Origin: Yamagishiella unicocca
Taxonomy: Eukaryota > Chlorophyta > Chlorophyceae > Chlamydomonadales > Volvocaceae
DNA: 64,000 bases
Reading direction: 5' to 3'
NCBI GenBank assembly: GCA_003116995.1
Contig: BDSL01000059.1
Location: 496,001 to 560,000 of the forward strand
Each line of letters begins with the position of its first letter. The stretch's first letter is position 1. Positions 21,001 to 32,651 of this stretch are shown here, piece after piece. A program made the position numbers and the translations under genes. A model generated the notes under the pieces. The model saw nothing but the letters and a program-made list of their open reading frames with translations. It did no database searches and was not told the origin of the DNA.

Positions 21001-23681
21001 CTACCGGTATAGGCGTATAGCGACGAGGAGGATTATGGTCTTCGCGCGGCTAGTGGTCCTCACCTAGGAGGTGATCAGGAGGAAGACTACGAACCCGAGC
21101 AGCAGGCTGCACAAATCGTGCGTTTCCCGTGCCCGTTCTGCAAGCGCCTCCCTGACAACCGAAGCTCCCACTGATACATGCCATAACCGTGTCCTCACAT
21201 GTGGGCGCACCAGCTCCAGATTAGACGAGGACGCTGGCAAGGACCTTCATCGCCGCCGGCACGACGCTGACAGACGGCCCCTCGAGGGCTGCGTCCGTGG
21301 GAGCCTCATGAGCACTATACCTACGCACGCCGCAGACATGACCGTCAGATGCCTTGCCATCTCCTCACGTCCTTCACCAAAATGAAGGTGCAACGCAAGG
21401 ATTGGCAGCACCGTGGGGTGGAATGTTTTAGATCATTTACAATTGAAGTACATTACACGTGATATACCCCGTTGATGTTAGTACAAGGAGACCCAAGTAG
21501 CAGTGGAAATGGCGACGCACCTGGACGCACTTGACCTGGACAAATGTAAATGGCCCCTTATAATAAGGCCCCTGTAACCCTTGCGGTGCAGAACCACCCC
21601 AAGGACGAAACCTGACGGCATCACCCCTTCTCTCCCACGATCCTTTCCCGGGCCTCGCATGGCCTTACCTACCTCGTCCTAGAAGCACAATCGTAGATGC
21701 TGGCCGGTGGCACTCCTGTGGCTCAAAGCACCCTAATGCATCGTACAGATTCTTGGGAATAGCAAGGCTGCCCCGCAGCGGCCCTTCCGTGCGTCGTGCC
21801 CGTAGGTCTGTGGCCCATTTGGATGCGACACTGGCGCTTCTTGCAATTCTGCTCCCGCCGGAAAGGGCTTCTTGCTACTCAGCTCCCGCAAGGTAACACT
21901 GCCTTGCGGTGTGCACGTGCAGTACGGTGCGCCCCTAGGCTGGACGGGCTGGAGCCTGAGTTGGTACTTGGCTTCCTCCTTGCCAGCGGCCGCCCCACCG
22001 TGCACTTTTTGCCATGCTGTCATGATATCCTTTGCGCCCTTTCGCACGATGGTGTGGCACCCTCCAGCGCCGAGCCAAACAATTGAACAGACAGACAACC
22101 ATTACACTCGCCGGAAGGAAGGCAACACATCACTGTCCACAAACATCATACCAGAAGAAAGGGGGCGCGCTACTGGAGCCAACGCCCGTGTTAGGCCTTT
22201 TACCTTAAACATGGACAGCCAATTATTAAACCTCATCCTACTGCCGTCGGCGGAGCCTGCCTGAGAAAGGCACGGCTTGGGTGCCACAACGTCAGCCAGC
22301 CTAGGTGAGGTGCGGGCCGCAGCATTCGCGGCTAGTAGGGGGCACGAGTAGCTTCACTACGTGGATGGCATCAGCTGGTTGCGGCTTGCGGGCGGTCCCG
22401 CGTGCAACCGGCAGACAGACAGATTTGCCTTGCGCCACGGGGCCGCAGCCTGCGACAGCCTGATGCCATGAGGGGACACAACACGGGATACCTAGCCTAC
22501 TCTCTACAGACAGACCATACGCGCGCATTGCCTAATATTTTTATTAACGCAGCCACGCCAGCCACGCCATAAAAACGCTGCCAGGTGAGCTGCGGTCGTT
22601 GCGGGCCGGTCATGCACGTCATCGGGCCCGGATGGACAGCCAGCAACCTCACGGTAGCAGCCCCCTGAAAGGGAATGCAAATCACATCACATCACATCAA
22701 ACCACACCACATCGAATTGCGCCAAATATGTTGTCTTCAACGCGTCTGCCTAATCGAAGAAACATCTCCCGAAATCCAGGGACCGCCTACCTACCTAGCC
22801 CATTGCAATCGCATATTCTCCAGACTTCCGGAGCTTCCAAGCTCAAGATGAATAAAACAGCTACTGGGATTCCCGGACGGCCGCACCCAAATCCAAATTG
22901 TGTGTTATCAGATCGTCCTCCTCCTCCTCCTCCTCCTCCTCAGCACACACGCAGCTCCAGCGAGCAAACCGTAAACGCGGACGGCAACCTCCGCAAGCGG
23001 CGGGAAGCATGCACACGCACATAGTAGGAATCGACGCGAGGTCCTCCTCGGCTCAGCTGTCAGTTCTATATCCCAGGCTCACTGCACTGACTTGCTTTAC
23101 AGCCTCGGAGGAATACTACATCGTACATCGGCCGCCCCACCCCTTGGGACGCGACGCTGCGAAGCTTGGTCGCAAGCCCTCGTTGACCACGCCCGTGTCT
23201 GAGACACACCGCTGCCATCACGCCCACCCGCCCGCCCGCCCAGCCTCCTCCTCCTCCAAGCGGTCCTGCCCGCCGCCGCTGCCTCTTCACACTCTTGCAG
23301 AAATGCTTAGGTACCCGTACGCCGTGTTGGCAAGACACCACCACCACCACCACCACCCAGCACCACCATCCATTACCACCGCCACCACCACCGCCACCAC
23401 CAGCACCATCACCACCCAGCACCATCACCATCCATCACCACCCGGCACCAACACTACCATCGCAGGCACACGCCAGCTGCAGCTTCGAAACCCCGCTTGC
23501 TGTACTCCAGCACTCGGCTTCGTCAGCACATGGCCCTGCGGACGCCCTCTCCCGCGCCCATGCAGCACCCTGGTCGCCCTAGAGCCGCGCACGCGGGCTG
23601 CTATGCCTAGCCGCCGCCGCCGCCGCAGCAGCAGCACAGGCGCGGAAGCAAATGGCCCCTACGGCAGCAGCTGGCCGCCTG
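21001..23681. other. gene-poor stretch with simple repeats
   Basis: No supported gene. There are simple repeats: (CCT)n at 22916-22941, (CATCA)n at 22682-22700 and a CAC/CAT-rich tract at 23336-23450. TTACA at 23097-23101 gives a TGTAA poly(A) candidate for the minus-strand gene ending at 23682. ORFs at 21071-21385 and 21733-22098 have no recognisable features. Confidence 0.5.
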
Positions 23682-26600
23682 CTATCGGGCCAGGAGCCGC
23701 TCTAGGTCCCGCTTCAGTGAATCGATGTTGAGGGCGGCGGCGCCGTCGCCGGCCACCTGCGGTGCGCTGCTCCTGGTCGCTGCTGACATGGCGCCCAGGG
23801 AGAAGTTGCCGCTGGGGAGGGGCAACGCCGCCGCTGGCGCCGCCGCGCGGCCATCGTACTCAGAGGCGGCGGCGGAAGCAGCGGCGGCGGTGGCGGTGCC
23901 TGGCGACAGGCTACCGGACGGCGCCCGCGCCGTCTGTGCAACGGCGTACGGCGCCGGCGGGCCGGCGCCCCTGTTGGAAGAAGGCTGGTGTGCGCTCTGC
24001 GGCGTGTTGGCGGGAAGCGCCGCCATGCCGGCGAAGCCAGCGGCGGTGCCGCCGGCTGTGAGCTTGGAGCTGGACCGGCGCATACGCGCCAGGTCCGAGT
24101 CCGGCCCGTCAGCTGCCCGCACCGGCGTGACCCCCTGTGGTACGGCCTCAGCTAGCTGCTCGTCCAGGCGTCGAGGAATGCCTCCAAATCCGAATCCGGC
24201 GGCAGCGGCGCCGCCGGCGCTCCGCGGGCGCTGCTGCTGCAATTGCTGCTGCTGCAATTGCTGCTGCTGCAATTGCTGCTGCTGCAATTGCTGCTGCTGC
24301 AATTGCTGCTGCTGCAGCAGCAGTTGCTGGTGCTGCTGGTGTGAGGCATGTTGGCTGTGGATGTTACCATGGTAGCCGACAGACTGCTGGGATTCAGCAG
24401 CTGAGTCCGCCGCTGCGACCGCTCCGCGGCCGCCAGCCCCCGCCCCTTCGGGCGTGAGCGCTGCATGCCCGTACGGCGCATCCATCGTGTCGCTGGCGCG
24501 GGCGCCGCGGCCCCCAAAGGAATGCTGCTGCTGCTGCTCCTGCCGGACCCCGGTTGGCTTCACCAGCGGCAAGCTGTCACTGCTACCGCTGTCGCCGCTG
24601 TCGTTACTGTCGCTGGAGCTGTCGCCCGGCTCGCCGGTGAGGCGATGGCGGCGGTGCTGGTAGTGGGAGCTGCTGGAGGCGGTCAGGCGGCGACCCGCCA
24701 TGGACCGCCGCTGGCTGTTTTCCGCCTCTGGCGGCCCAGTGCTCCCCGGACCGGCGCCGCCTAGGCTACTGCCGGTGCTGTCCGGGCCCCCGCCGCCTCC
24801 GCTGCCTCCGCTGCGCGCCTCGTCGTTCGCAAAGTCCCGGTACGAGGGCAGCCGCTGCAGGGCGTCCTCGTCCGCAGCCGCCAGCTTGCCCACCAGGGCA
24901 GCATGTTTGAGGCTCTGCTGCGGCGTGTGGAGCCGCCGCTGGGAGCGGCCGCCCAGCCCCCGCAGCTGCGTCTGCGCCACCGCAAGGTCTCGGGGCGCCG
25001 CCGGCGCCCCCAGCCGGTGCGGTGGCGGCGCCGATTGCCCACCGGCGGCCGCTGCCGCGGCCGCAGAGCGCGCCACCAGCGGCGTGCCGTACACAAACTG
25101 CGAAGCCGCCGCCGTCAGGCCCAGGCCCACGCCCACGCCCTGCGCGTGCTGTTGTTGCGGTGGGTGTGGGTACATGGGCGGGTGAGGCTGCATGGCGCCG
25201 TCCTGCGGGGGCGCCAGATGGCTGCCCAGGCGCTGCCGGCCAGCGGCGCCTCCTGCCGCCCCCCGGCTGAGGTCCTCGTCTATGAGCGCCACCAAGGTGG
25301 CGGCGTTCTCCAGCGCGGCGGAGGCGGTAGCGCCCGGAGCCGCCGCCGCTGCCGTTGCCGCCGCGGTGGGGTGCTGCAGGTGGGCATCGATTCGGGCCCT
25401 GAGGTCGGCACTGTAGGCGATGAGGGTCACCTGGCCGGGCACGTCGCCATTGCTGTAGCTGGGGGGCGCCGGCGACAGGATGGATTCCGGATCCACGTGC
25501 CCGCGCGAAGAGGACGAGCTGTTGGACGACAGCTGGGAAGACAGCTGGCGGCCCTGCGCCGGCATCTGCACCTGTGTCTGTGGCTGGGAGCGACGCAGGG
25601 GCGAGGTGGCGGCGGCCAGCGGCGGCGACAGCGGCGGCGGCGGTGATGCCGCGCCGCCGGCCGGGCCCAGCCTAGCGCGTTGCACCCCGCCCTCTGAGTC
25701 GCTGGATGACGTGTCGCCCGCTCCTCCGCCTCCGCCGTGGACCGCCGGCCGCCGCCGGTGCACCACCACCCCTTCGGACGGCAAGCCGTAGTCGGCGCCG
25801 CCGCGCTCTCGCTCGTTACGGACTGACAACGACTTAACGGACACCGACGACAATCGCACTTGCAGCGGCGAAGGCGGCGAGGCGCGCTTAGGATCCATTG
25901 CCGTTGCCGCCGACGCCGGCGGCGGAGCGGCACCCGACGCCGTCGTCGCCGCCAACGCCGCGCTAGCGGCGGTGGCGGAGGCAAGGGCCGACGCCAGCTG
26001 TTGCAGTGGCGCCGGCCATGCCTTCTCCGGCGCGGGCGAGGCAGAGGCGCACCGAGGTCTCGAGGGCGGCTTAGGCTGCAGGGGCGGCTGGTGCTGCTGC
26101 CACTGGGCAACTCGAGCCACGGCGGATGGCGGCTCCGGACTGATCACGCGCTGGCTCTGGCGCCGGTAGCGGTGGCGGCGCCCGGACCGCTCGCTTGGCG
26201 CGCTGGCGCGCTTCGAACCGCCACCGCGGCATCCATCGTCGTCGCTGCTCCCGCTGCTGCTGCCCGAAGACGTGTCCTGTAACCCTATGATCAGCCCCGT
26301 GGGGACAGCGTCGGTGGCGGCGGCGGCGCCGACGTCGCCACGGCCGTCGCCGCTACTCCTGCCGCCATCGCTGCCCGACTCACTGCTACTCCAGCCGCGC
26401 ATGAAGCCGCGGCCTCCGCCTGCACCGCCTTCCCCTCCTCCGCCGCCGCGGCGGTGGCGGCGGCCCCGCCGCCGGCCCTCCGGCTCCCAGTCCGTGGACG
26501 CCGCCGCGACAGCGGCGGCCACGAACGGCGCCAGCGTGAGCGACGCCGAGGACAGTGTCCCCGACACCGAAGTCATCAGCCGCGTCCCACCGCGCGCCCG

Positions 26601-28133
26601 ATCCGCCGGCAGCCTCACCAGCTGTCGCGCACTCAGCTCCCTCTCCACCGCATCGCTCAGGCTGCCGCTTTCGTAGCTGGTGGCGCGCAGCAGTATCAAC
26701 CCGGGGTCAGCGCCTCCGCCGCCTGAGGCGGGGCTGAGGAGGGGCCAGGCGAGCAGCGGCTCACGCGAGCCGCTGCTGGGGCCGGTGCCGCCAGCGCCAC
26801 CCGGGCGGATGAGACCGGGTGCGGTCCTTCGCCCGGTCGGATCAGCGGCCGCGGGGTGGCGGCCCGACGCCATCGCGGCGGCGTCGCCGAGGCTCAGAGG
26901 CCGCAGCGTGAACTCCGCCAGCGACTCCGGCGCCGCCGCCGGCGTCGCCTGCACAGCACCAGCACCAGCACCAGCGGATTTTATTTGATAACCGTTACGG
27001 TCCCAATCGCCGTCGTCGGCGGCGGCCGCCCCGCCACCGCCGCCGCTGACCTCCGGCGAAGCGGGCACTGCGGAAGACGCCGCGGTCATCGCCCAGCCAC
27101 CGCTGATGCCGGTGCCGGTGGAGCGCCGCCGGCCGCGCGGCGGCCGCTCCTCATCATCCAGGTCGTCATCGGCGCCGGCGGCACGAGACGCGGGTGCGGG
27201 TCCCAGCCCGCCGCCGCCGCCGTCGTCGCTACCCTCTGGCTCGAGGGCCCCCAGCTCCGGCAGCGCCGGCAGCATCAGCAGAAGCGCCTGGTAGTCCTGC
27301 ATGGACGAGGGGCTGTCGCGATCCAAGCGGTCCCCCATGCTGTTGGATCCGCTTTCTAGCCCGCCGCTGGCGTTGCTTTGGGTACTGCACACGCTGTCGA
27401 TTTTGTTCAGAAGCCGCTGGATGCGCCGCTCGCTGGCGGTGCGGAAGGCCTGGCCGGTGGACCCGCCCGCGCCCAGCGCGCCCGCGCCCGTGCCGGTGAA
27501 GTAGCCGCTGACGCTGACGGAGGGCGCCTGGCTGGCCCCAGAGGCCTCGTTCGGGTGGTGATGGAAGGAAGCCAGGGGGGAGGCGAGTGGCGACGCCAGC
27601 GGGGAGGCGAGGGGGGTGTCAACGGAGCCGGCGGCGGTTGGAATGGTGGACTGCATGGCGGTTGACGCCGCCGAGGGGGAACCGCGGACCGCGAACATGG
27701 GCGGGGCGGAGCCGGGGGACCGGCGGCTGCTGCCGCCGCTGGAACGTTCCATGGAGGGCGTGCGACTGAACTGGCGGCCCAGTCCAAGGGCTGAGGTTTG
27801 CGGGGAGAGCGGAGGCTGGTGCAGCGACGGAGCCCCTTGGAGACTAGTCAACGATCCCCCGGCGCTCGCGTTTGCGCTCGCGCCGGTGGTGGTGGTGGTG
27901 GTGGCGGCAGTGGCCGCTGCCATACTCATACGACCTGATGGGTCTGAGGGATCAGCGTAAGAGTACGATAATGGTACCTTGAAGCTGCTGGGGCGGGAGA
28001 TAAGGCCCGCTGCTGCGGCCGCAGCCGCGGCGGAGGGAGCGTGCATAGACGGGGCGTTGACACCGCCGGACGGCGACGCGAATATGGCACTGGCGCCGCC
28101 CTCGGTGGCGTACTTGCGTTCGAGCCGAGACAT
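23682..28133 (-). CDS. large low-complexity protein of unknown function
   Basis: One uninterrupted ORF of 1483 residues starts at ATG 28133 (MSRLERKYATEGG) and ends LKRDLERLLAR. It is predicted to be almost wholly disordered, with Ala, Gly, Ser, Pro and Gln runs and no domain I recognise. Short islands look less biased: RIQRLLNKIDSVCSTQS (about residues 235-255), DYQALLLMLPALPELG, and the amphipathic C-terminal helix NIDSLKRDLERLLAR. A (CAATTGCTGCTGCTG)5 array encodes a Leu-Gln repeat. Such a long open frame against several shadow frames, together with real-looking ends, supports coding. The opposite strand also has long ORFs because of composition. The start is the first ATG. The gene is divergent from the reductase gene at 29010. 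Confidence 0.75.
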   Translation of the reverse strand: MSRLERKYATEGGASAIFASPSGGVNAPSMHAPSAAAAAAAAGLISRPSSFKVPLSYSYADPSDPSGRMSMAAATAATTTTTTGASANASAGGSLTSLQGAPSLHQPPLSPQTSALGLGRQFSRTPSMERSSGGSSRRSPGSAPPMFAVRGSPSAASTAMQSTIPTAAGSVDTPLASPLASPLASPLASFHHHPNEASGASQAPSVSVSGYFTGTGAGALGAGGSTGQAFRTASERRIQRLLNKIDSVCSTQSNASGGLESGSNSMGDRLDRDSPSSMQDYQALLLMLPALPELGALEPEGSDDGGGGGLGPAPASRAAGADDDLDDEERPPRGRRRSTGTGISGGWAMTAASSAVPASPEVSGGGGGAAAADDGDWDRNGYQIKSAGAGAGAVQATPAAAPESLAEFTLRPLSLGDAAAMASGRHPAAADPTGRRTAPGLIRPGGAGGTGPSSGSREPLLAWPLLSPASGGGGADPGLILLRATSYESGSLSDAVERELSARQLVRLPADRARGGTRLMTSVSGTLSSASLTLAPFVAAAVAAASTDWEPEGRRRGRRHRRGGGGGEGGAGGGRGFMRGWSSSESGSDGGRSSGDGRGDVGAAAATDAVPTGLIIGLQDTSSGSSSGSSDDDGCRGGGSKRASAPSERSGRRHRYRRQSQRVISPEPPSAVARVAQWQQHQPPLQPKPPSRPRCASASPAPEKAWPAPLQQLASALASATAASAALAATTASGAAPPPASAATAMDPKRASPPSPLQVRLSSVSVKSLSVRNERERGGADYGLPSEGVVVHRRRPAVHGGGGGAGDTSSSDSEGGVQRARLGPAGGAASPPPPLSPPLAAATSPLRRSQPQTQVQMPAQGRQLSSQLSSNSSSSSRGHVDPESILSPAPPSYSNGDVPGQVTLIAYSADLRARIDAHLQHPTAAATAAAAAPGATASAALENAATLVALIDEDLSRGAAGGAAGRQRLGSHLAPPQDGAMQPHPPMYPHPPQQQHAQGVGVGLGLTAAASQFVYGTPLVARSAAAAAAAGGQSAPPPHRLGAPAAPRDLAVAQTQLRGLGGRSQRRLHTPQQSLKHAALVGKLAAADEDALQRLPSYRDFANDEARSGGSGGGGGPDSTGSSLGGAGPGSTGPPEAENSQRRSMAGRRLTASSSSHYQHRRHRLTGEPGDSSSDSNDSGDSGSSDSLPLVKPTGVRQEQQQQHSFGGRGARASDTMDAPYGHAALTPEGAGAGGRGAVAAADSAAESQQSVGYHGNIHSQHASHQQHQQLLLQQQQLQQQQLQQQQLQQQQLQQQQLQQQRPRSAGGAAAAGFGFGGIPRRLDEQLAEAVPQGVTPVRAADGPDSDLARMRRSSSKLTAGGTAAGFAGMAALPANTPQSAHQPSSNRGAGPPAPYAVAQTARAPSGSLSPGTATAAAASAAASEYDGRAAAPAAALPLPSGNFSLGAMSAATRSSAPQVAGDGAAALNIDSLKRDLERLLAR
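24240..24314 (-). repeat. 15-bp repeat encoding Leu-Gln units
   Basis: Five exact copies of CAATTGCTGCTGCTG, flanked by degenerate CTG runs. On the coding strand each unit gives QQQQL. It is in frame, so expansion would not shift the reading frame. Confidence 0.95.
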
Positions 28134-29009
28134 GAATTGGCGACGCGGCTAAAGTCTATGGTGCAGTTGCGGCAGCATGCTGCTACATCGCTGGGGACAG
28201 GGCGCTAAGGCCAAGGGTAGCTGGGTGCTGCCTCTCACGGCATCGCCGTCGGAGGGTATGGAAACGCTGGCCTCTGCCCGGAAACTGTCAGACCAAGGGC
28301 CTGAAATGAAGTTGAATGGATGAAGTGATGAGATCGACGTTCAGGTGCCGGCAACGCGCAAGCCGGGCGATGCTGACAGTCTGGTTGGCGACACAGCCCC
28401 GGACGGTTCAGCGTCCCTGTATGGTTGCATAGAAATATATAGTTAACAAATTGCCTTCCAAGTGTGGCTGCTATTGCGACGCTCGCGCACTCGACTGTCC
28501 ATGATTACTGCCGTGGTTCTACGAAACGTCCCAGCTCATATCGGTAAATTGTACGCGTCATGAAGAGTTGCGAATAGTGCAATTGCGGATTCGAGAAGGC
28601 GCCGTGTGACGGGCTTACCTTCCGCTGACTGAGCGCTGCGCAGGGGCGAAAAACGCCGCGACAGCGCCGAGGCCCAGCTTTAAAAGCGTTAACACCCCTG
28701 CGGCTAAGCGGGGCAGTCTGCTAAGGTGAGGTTATGTACGCAGATATTGTATGCTCGCAAGACAATCACGTTGTGTCGCATATGTATCCTGATAGTTTGT
28801 ATGCTGCTTGCATACATACAATAATGCGTCCCGCAAGTACTCCCTTCTTCTACCATCGCACGCTCGCGCAGTACACCAGCGTACCCGTACATTATGCACA
28901 TGGCTCTGACGCGGATCAATCAACCTTCCAAACCTTTCTGCTGAGTTCTACACCCAAAATTGCGCATTAACGCCTGCAGCCATCTGAGGATCGCGAACAG
29001 TCGGCGACA
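28134..29009. promoter_or_regulatory. divergent intergenic region
   Basis: These 876 bases separate the start codons of the low-complexity protein (minus) and the reductase (plus). No ORF has support. Promoters for both genes should lie here, but I cannot assign individual sites. Confidence 0.4.
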
Positions 29010-32000
29010 ATGACGACGATGGCAATGCGCACGTATACAACCGTCCATGCCTCCACCGCAATCAACGGCCGCTCCACACCAACTCCTTTTGTGTCAAGGG
29101 TCCAGATCAGCCGCCCTGGAACTCGTTTTGCCGGCGTCCACGCGCCTGTGCCCTCCATCAGCGGCGTCGCCGCCCCACACGGCACCTGCCTCAGCGCCCA
29201 GCGCCGCCGCCCCGCCCATTCTCTTATCTGCCGCGCGTCGCTGGCCGAAGCAGCCCCCGGCAAGACTGTCCTGGGCTTCGTTGGCATCGGGATTATGGGC
29301 CTTGCCATGGTGCGTACATGGACGGCGTAAGGGGGAGGGCCGGCAGGTGCAGTCTATTACGGCCTCATGGTCGACACCGTCTATACAACATGCCATACGC
29401 GTTGTGCGTTTTGATGTGGCGGAGCCAAGACAGATCCATGGGTCTGGATCTGGGTCTGGGTCTGGATCTGGGTGTGTAGGGTCCCTCGGCGGTTGGCTTT
29501 TGGCGTGCTGATGCGCCCCCCCCAAAAACAACAAAAAACCCCAAAACCCAGGAAACCCCGTGTCGCGAATCCAACTCCGCACGGCACTGCATGGCTGGAG
29601 CAGGTGACGTATGCTGTTGTCCGAGGCGCCTCGGCACGGACTACTGCCTCATGGCTTGCCACACGCTGCTGCCGCCCACTGTGCGCGCCCACAATCGCGC
29701 GCCTAGAACTGCCTAAGTCACCCCTCACCTCGCCTCGCCTCGCCTCATATCACCCCACCTCACCCCACGGCGCCCTCTGCCGACCGGATCCGCCCCATCC
29801 TCGTGGCCCTCCCTCGCCCCAACCTATGTTGTATAACCGGGTCTTCTCGCCACCCCACCCCAACCGGGCCCTATGCAGACCCGCAACCTACTCAAGGAGG
29901 GTTACGAGGTGGTGGTGTGGAACCGCAACCCCGACAAGTGCAAGCCTCTAGCCGATGAGGGGGCCAAGGTGGGGACGGGCCGGGTGGGTGCCACCGAAGT
30001 AGGTCGGACCTGGAGGCCTCTCACACGGGCCCGCCTTGATGCCCTGTCACAGCCGGTGGCCCGATCCTGCTCTTGCTCCTCCCGTTGCGGTTTGCCTCCT
30101 TCCCGTCGTTTGCCGCATTGCGGCCCCATGATGATTTGACGCAGCTAAGTGCCCTTTCGGCCCGAGACTGAACCACGCCCGGTGCCGCAACCGCGCTCCG
30201 GCTTTGCGCCTGCAGGTGGTGGCCAGCCCCCGCGAGGTAGTCGCTGCCGCCACCTATACCTTCGCCATGCTGTCGGACCCGGAGGCTGCGCTGGACGTGG
30301 CCATGCGGCCGGACGGTGTCGTGGCGGGTGGGTGGGGAGGGCGCGCCGGGGCTGGGCGGGAACATGTCGGGGGGGGCGGGAAGGAGGTAGGTGACCCGTT
30401 TGCGGGTTGAGGTGAATGAGGGATTTGGGTGTCGATGCGTGCATGTGGTACCGGCCCCGAAACCCACACCGCGCCGCCCGGTCCTCCTCCAGCAGCACGA
30501 TCTCGGAAACCTTCTCCCCCCGCGCCGCTGCCAGGCCTGGCCCCCGGCAAGGGCTACGTCGACGTCAGCACCGTCGACGCCGCTACCTCGCGCACCATCG
30601 CCTCCGCCGTACGGTCCGCCGGGGGGACCTTCCTGGAGGCGCCCGTGTCCGGTAGCAAGGGGCCGGCGGAGCAGGGGAAGCTCATCTTTCTCACAGCGGG
30701 TGCGGAGGGTTGGGGGCGCAGGGGTACTAGAGTGGGGGTGCGAGTGCGTGGGCGGGTGGTGTCGGTGTGTATGGCACCTGGGGAGGGGCGCGAGGGGAGG
30801 GCGGGCTAGGGGTTGCAGAAAAGAACCGGTTATGCGACATGGGAGTTGTAGCTGGTGCCTATGCTAGGGGGGGATGGCAGTGGACAGGTTCTGGTGGGCA
30901 TGCTGGGTGCACTTGCGGCCAGGTATGAGCCTACTGGCGGTGCGGCGCCTCCAGGGATCCAGGAAGCGGAGACCAGGGGGAACAAGGAGGGGAGAGGGTT
31001 TTGAGGCCGAGGAGGGAGCAGCTGCCGCCCACCGCGGATGCTGGAGAGGGGTCGTGCCATTCGCTGGCGCCAGCAGCCAGGCACCCTCCGCCCCTCCTCC
31101 GGCCCCGTCCTTGCACCTTCCCTCCCATCCCTCACCGCCCGCTACCCCAACCAGGCGACCAGGAGCTGTTCCACGCGGTTGCCGCCCCGTTGGACGTGAT
31201 GGGCAAGGCCAGGTTCTTCCTAGGGGAGGAGGGCGCGGGGGCCAACATGAAGCTGGTGGTCAACATGGTGGGTGCGTGAGGGAAGCCGATTAGTGCACCA
31301 GGAAGCCGATTGGGAGGAGGGGGAGGGTTTGTGGAGGGGTGGGGGGAGGAGGAGGCAGTTGGAATGCCTGGGTGCAGGTACCCATATCCGTGTGTCAAGG
31401 CAGGGGGTGTGGGGTGGGTAGTTGCGTGGGGCTCGCGTACGGCGTACCCTTGCACGACTTGACAGCATGGGCTTCCCAGCAACCCCCCTACCCTCCTCCC
31501 ATCCTTCCCCCTCGCCCCCAATCCGGTCGTCGTACAGGTGATGGGTGCTATGATGACGAGCTTCGCGGAGGGGCTGGCTCTGGCGGATAAGGTGGGGGGG
31601 AGAGATTAGGGAGCGGGGGAGAGTTCCTGGTGTGTTTTGTGGGCATTCGCCTCCCAGCGATGCCCCTCCGGATGGTATCCAAAACTACCTAGCCCCTTTC
31701 GCCCCCTTCCCTCACACTCACGCACATACACACACACACACACACACCCGTTCGCATGTACACACGCACGTGGGGCTTCGCGGCTTAGCCGTACATTAAC
31801 ACACCGCTTAGCCGTACATTAACACACCCACACCCATCGCACGCCCTGTGCCCCCAGGTGGGCCTCAAGCAGCAGGACGTGATCGAGGTGGTGGGCCTGG
31901 GCGCCATCGCCGCCCCCATGTTCGCACTCAAGGGACCGGCCATGGCCGCCCGCACCTACAACCCCGCCTTCCCGCTCAAGCACCAGCAGAAGGACATGCG

Positions 32001-32308
32001 GCTCGCGCTGGCGCTGGGGTGGGTGCTCCAGGGTGTGGCCCCTGGTTGGGCCGGAAGAGGTTGCGCAGGGTTGTTTGGGGAGGGGGTAGGGAGAGGTAGC
32101 TAGCTTTCCTGCCGTACATACTGTACACAATCTAAAACACCTCGGAATCCTCGCCCGCCCCCGCAGGGATGAGGTGGCGCAGCCGCTGCCCATGGCCGCC
32201 GCCGCCAACTCGCTGTACATCGCGGCGCGCAGCAAGGGCCTGGGCGACTCGGACTTCTCAGCCGTCATGGAGGCGGTGGCGGCGCAGGCAGCCGCAGGAG
32301 AGCAGTAG
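29010..32308 (+). CDS. GLYR1: glyoxylate/succinic semialdehyde reductase-like, HIBADH family
   Basis: Eight exons join in phase: 29010-29309, 29879-29968, 30216-30327, 30535-30699, 31155-31267, 31538-31591, 31858-32018 and 32167-32308 (378 residues). The first 80 or so residues are rich in Arg, Ser, Thr and Ala, as in an organelle transit peptide. The Rossmann motif GIGIMG follows (residues 92-97), then [11 protein letters not shown], the substrate loop [22 protein letters not shown], and the catalytic [11 protein letters not shown] (K255, N259). This places it with beta-hydroxyacid dehydrogenases. The nearest plant group reduces glyoxylate and succinic semialdehyde with NADPH. The exact substrate is inferred. 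Organelle (plastid or mitochondrion) is not decided. The stop lies at the start of a CAG-rich tract. Confidence 0.9.
31726..31748. repeat. (AC)n microsatellite
   Basis: A run of about eleven AC dinucleotides in intron 6 of the reductase gene. Confidence 0.9.
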
Positions 32309-32480
32309 CAGCAGCAACTGCAGCAACTGCAGCAGCAGCAACTGTAGCAACTGCAGCAGCAGCAGCAACTGCAGCAGCAGCAACTGTAGCAGCAGCAACT
32401 GCAGCAACTGTAGCAGCAGCAACTGTAGCAGCAGCAACTGTAGCAGCAGCACCAGCAGCAGCAGCACCCGGCAGCAGTAG
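32306..32480 (+). repeat. imperfect CAG/CAACTG repeat in the 3' UTR
   Basis: About 170 bases of CAG triplets interrupted by AACTG and TAG begin at the stop codon of the reductase gene (the TAG is part of AGCAGTAGCAGC). It lies downstream of the coding region and upstream of the TGTAA at 32647. Confidence 0.9.
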
Positions 32481-32646
32481 GCGCAAGGAACAGGCGATGC
32501 ACGGGGCGGGGGCACTTGCAGCGGCACGGGATGCAACGAGGAGAGCTGGATGGTCGTCGCCCGGACAGAGGCCCAGGGGTTACGCAGCGTCGGCGCCGTG
32601 TGCGAGGATACGGCGCTGGGGGGGCGGTGTTGGTAGCCGCCGTCGT

Positions 32647-32651
32647 TGTAA
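32647..32651 (+). terminator. TGTAA polyadenylation signal of the reductase gene
   Basis: TGTAA, about 340 bases after the stop. Confidence 0.6.
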
